DNA from: CAZGSD01 sp964528305
Lineage (GTDB): Bacteria; Patescibacteriota; Gracilibacteria; UBA1369
Assembly (NCBI GenBank): GCA_964528305.1
Contig: CAZGSD010000012.1
Coordinates: 1-20,815 of the forward strand
Reading direction: 5' to 3'
Length of the DNA stretch: 20,815 nucleotides
Shown: one piece after another, positions 19,670-20,815 of the stretch
Position numbering within the stretch: the stretch's first letter is position 1
Layout: the number at the start of each line of letters is the position of its first letter
The notes under the pieces: generated by a model
The model's input: the letters and a program-made list of their open reading frames with translations, nothing else
The model's database searches: none
Told to the model about the DNA's origin: nothing
Program-made: the position numbers and the translations under genes

Positions 19670-20128
19670 TTAATTATTGGGGACTACTGGAGTATCTGCA
19701 GATGTAGTTGGCTGAGCTGAAGAATCGGCTTCAGCTGTGGGCTTTTCCTGTTCGTCGGCTGGCAAACGGTCGGCGCAATTGGCTTTTTTGGCTAAATCAG
19801 CGATGGACTGCTCGCCCACTAATTTGCCCTGTCCGGGGAAAACCCAGGTGGGGAAACTCTCGACGCCAGCTTTCAGACAAAGCTCACGATCTCCATCAAC
19901 CCCTTTGGGATCACATTCCTGATATTTGATAAATTGTACATCGCTGCCAAATAATTTTTTCTGATTGCTGCAATGAGGACACCAAAAAGCTCCATACATG
20001 ATCACACCTTTTTCGGTGAGACATTGGGCGACTGCAGCATATTTGCCTGGGGCGGCCGGTTCACCGCAGCCGGCGAGGAGGAGGAGAGTAGCGAGGAGGG
20101 CAGCGGATTTCTTGAAAAAATGAGGCAT
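19670..20128 (-). CDS. Lipoprotein with thioredoxin-like domain, paralogue 1
   Basis: This 152-aa lipoprotein has signal MPHFFKKSAALLATLLLLAGC with lipidated C21. A thioredoxin-like domain spans about 28-120: IMYGAFWCPHC with active C50 and C53, IKYQECD, and SFPTW with cis-proline P93. Extra cysteines C36, C72, C84 and C118 are probably structural or regulatory disulfides; this pattern is typical of the VKOR-associated thioredoxin domain. A Pro/Thr/Ser-rich tail (about 124-152) follows. Identity to the next gene is obvious across the domain (AxWCPHCxxQK, ECDxK, ELCxKA, PTW), so the pair arose by tandem duplication. First gene of a three-gene leftward operon ending in queG. A promoter candidate lies about 37 bases upstream. 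Confidence 0.88.
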   Translation of the reverse strand: MPHFFKKSAALLATLLLLAGCGEPAAPGKYAAVAQCLTEKGVIMYGAFWCPHCSNQKKLFGSDVQFIKYQECDPKGVDGDRELCLKAGVESFPTWVFPGQGKLVGEQSIADLAKKANCADRLPADEQEKPTAEADSSAQPTTSADTPVVPNN

Positions 20129-20164
20129 AAAAATTTTAAATTAGGCGAGTTTGAATACTGATGA

Positions 20165-20193
20165 ATTATACATAGATGGTGGAAAGGTGGGAA
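20165..20193 (-). promoter_or_regulatory. Promoter of the Trx-like/queG operon
   Basis: On the minus strand a perfect TATAAT (20165-20170) is preceded at 17 bases by TTCCCA (20188-20193), a moderate -35. The leader would be about 30 bases. Confidence 0.5.
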
Positions 20194-20274
20194 GCTTGGA
20201 AAATTCTATTTTGGGTTTTCTTTGATGTGGGAGTTTATGTTGGGAAAATAATGACTTTTGTCAGGCGAATGATG

Positions 20275-20280
20275 TAGAAT
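20275..20280 (+). promoter_or_regulatory. Candidate -10 of bcp
   Basis: TAGAAT ends 31 bases before the bcp ATG. TTGTCA at 20258-20263 is only 11 bases upstream, too close for a normal -35, so the call is weak. The divergent region between the two operons is otherwise empty. Confidence 0.3.
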
Positions 20281-20311
20281 TCAATGGCGAGGTTTTTAAA
20301 TCAATTTGTTT

Positions 20312-20782
20312 ATGCAAAAATTGGCGGTAGGGGACAAGGCTCCGGAATTTCAATTGGCCTGTTCGGATGGTACAGTTTTTGATTTGGGAAAGGCGGCCGG
20401 CAAATGGCTGGTGCTCTATTTTTATCCTAAAGATGATACTCCGGGATGCACCAAAGAAGCCTGCAATTTTCGTGATATGAGTGGGGATTACCGCCAGGCC
20501 AATGCGCTGATTTATGGGGTAAGCGCTGACACTTTGGCTTCACATCAGAAATTTATACAAAAATATCAGCTGCCTTTTCCACTATTATCCGACCCTGAGC
20601 ATGGCATGTTGACAGCCTATGGAGTTTGGAAAGAAAAAAGCATGTATGGTCGCAATTTTCTGGGCATAGAGCGCAGTACTTACGTGATAGCACCGGATGG
20701 CCGAATCGCTGCTATTTTTCCAAAAGTAAAAGTGGATAATCATCATCGCGAGGTGCTGGATTTTATTATTGCCAATTCTTAA
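20312..20782 (+). CDS. bcp: Thiol peroxidase, Bcp/PrxQ type
   Basis: This peroxiredoxin reduces hydrogen peroxide and organic hydroperoxides with electrons from thioredoxin-like proteins. From the ATG at 20312 it is 156 aa, a normal length. The N-terminus VGDKAPEFQL is typical. The active site DDTPGCTKEAC carries the peroxidatic C46 and, five residues on, C51, the resolving cysteine of atypical two-cysteine Bcp. The later segments (YGVSADTLASHQKF, LLSDPEHGMLTAYGVW, ERSTYVIAPDGRI) are all family hallmarks. A TTG two codons earlier is in frame but unneeded. No signal peptide, so cytoplasmic. No SD; the leader ends TTGTTT before the ATG, as for the yqeY-like gene. Confidence 0.95.
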   Translation: MQKLAVGDKAPEFQLACSDGTVFDLGKAAGKWLVLYFYPKDDTPGCTKEACNFRDMSGDYRQANALIYGVSADTLASHQKFIQKYQLPFPLLSDPEHGMLTAYGVWKEKSMYGRNFLGIERSTYVIAPDGRIAAIFPKVKVDNHHREVLDFIIANS

Positions 20783-20815
20783 ATTTTGCCGCTGACCAAT
20801 GACTTCATTTTTACC

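Noticed and set aside
1..20815. CRISPR array, transposase or rRNA
   Set aside because: No regularly spaced direct repeats, no transposase-like ORF and no rRNA segments were seen on either strand.

Overview
The window reads as a chromosomal segment of a small-genome bacterium, most likely a member of the Candidatus Patescibacteria (CPR). This is an inference from gene content and style, with no marker gene to fix it. The signs are a compact Xer-type recombinase, an rpsP-khpA pair, short A/U-rich leaders with almost no Shine-Dalgarno (SD) sequences, tightly packed genes, a large unrecognised low-complexity membrane protein, and an oxygen-sensitive metabolism. TGA and TAA both act as ordinary stops, so the UGA=Gly code of Absconditabacteria and Gracilibacteria does not apply. 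Three proteins have lipoboxes, so lipoprotein export is in use.

Layout. 1-276 has no gene but holds a folded inverted-repeat region and a G-quadruplex motif. 277-1128 is a tyrosine recombinase that converges, across a bidirectional terminator, on a leftward block: histidine phosphatase, GT4 glycosyltransferase, DUF721/DciA-like protein, bS16 (rpsP) and KhpA. rpsP-khpA has its own promoter. 4298-4374 is tRNA-Asp(GUC). It is followed by msrA, a small Ala-rich lipoprotein, a long hairpin, and a 1031-residue protein with a disordered N-terminal half and one membrane segment. After a strong terminator come a YqeY-like gene and korA (fused gamma-alpha 2-oxoacid:ferredoxin oxidoreductase).

The centre (11267-14304) is an anaerobic ribonucleotide reductase operon. 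It has two NrdR boxes exactly 32 bp apart over the promoter. NrdD stops just before its glycyl-radical domain. That domain is supplied by a separate downstream gene fused to a CPKC redoxin, followed by the activase NrdG. This split arrangement is the most interesting item in the window. Next are a GC-rich orphan gene with the window's only perfect SD sequence, a four-cysteine lipoprotein, and korB, which has its own promoter about 4.2 kb from korA.

The right end holds a ClpP-fold protein lacking serine at the usual nucleophile position, a bolA-glutaredoxin pair whose CGFS motif reads CRFS, a leftward operon of two paralogous exported thioredoxin-like proteins plus queG, and a Bcp peroxiredoxin.

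Much of the window is about redox chemistry. It encodes Fe-S and radical enzymes (KorAB, NrdD/NrdG, QueG), Fe-S/thiol handling (BolA-Grx), repair and peroxide defence (MsrA, Bcp), and envelope thiol exchange (two Trx-like proteins). QueG acts on tRNAs with GUN anticodons, such as the tRNA-Asp encoded here.
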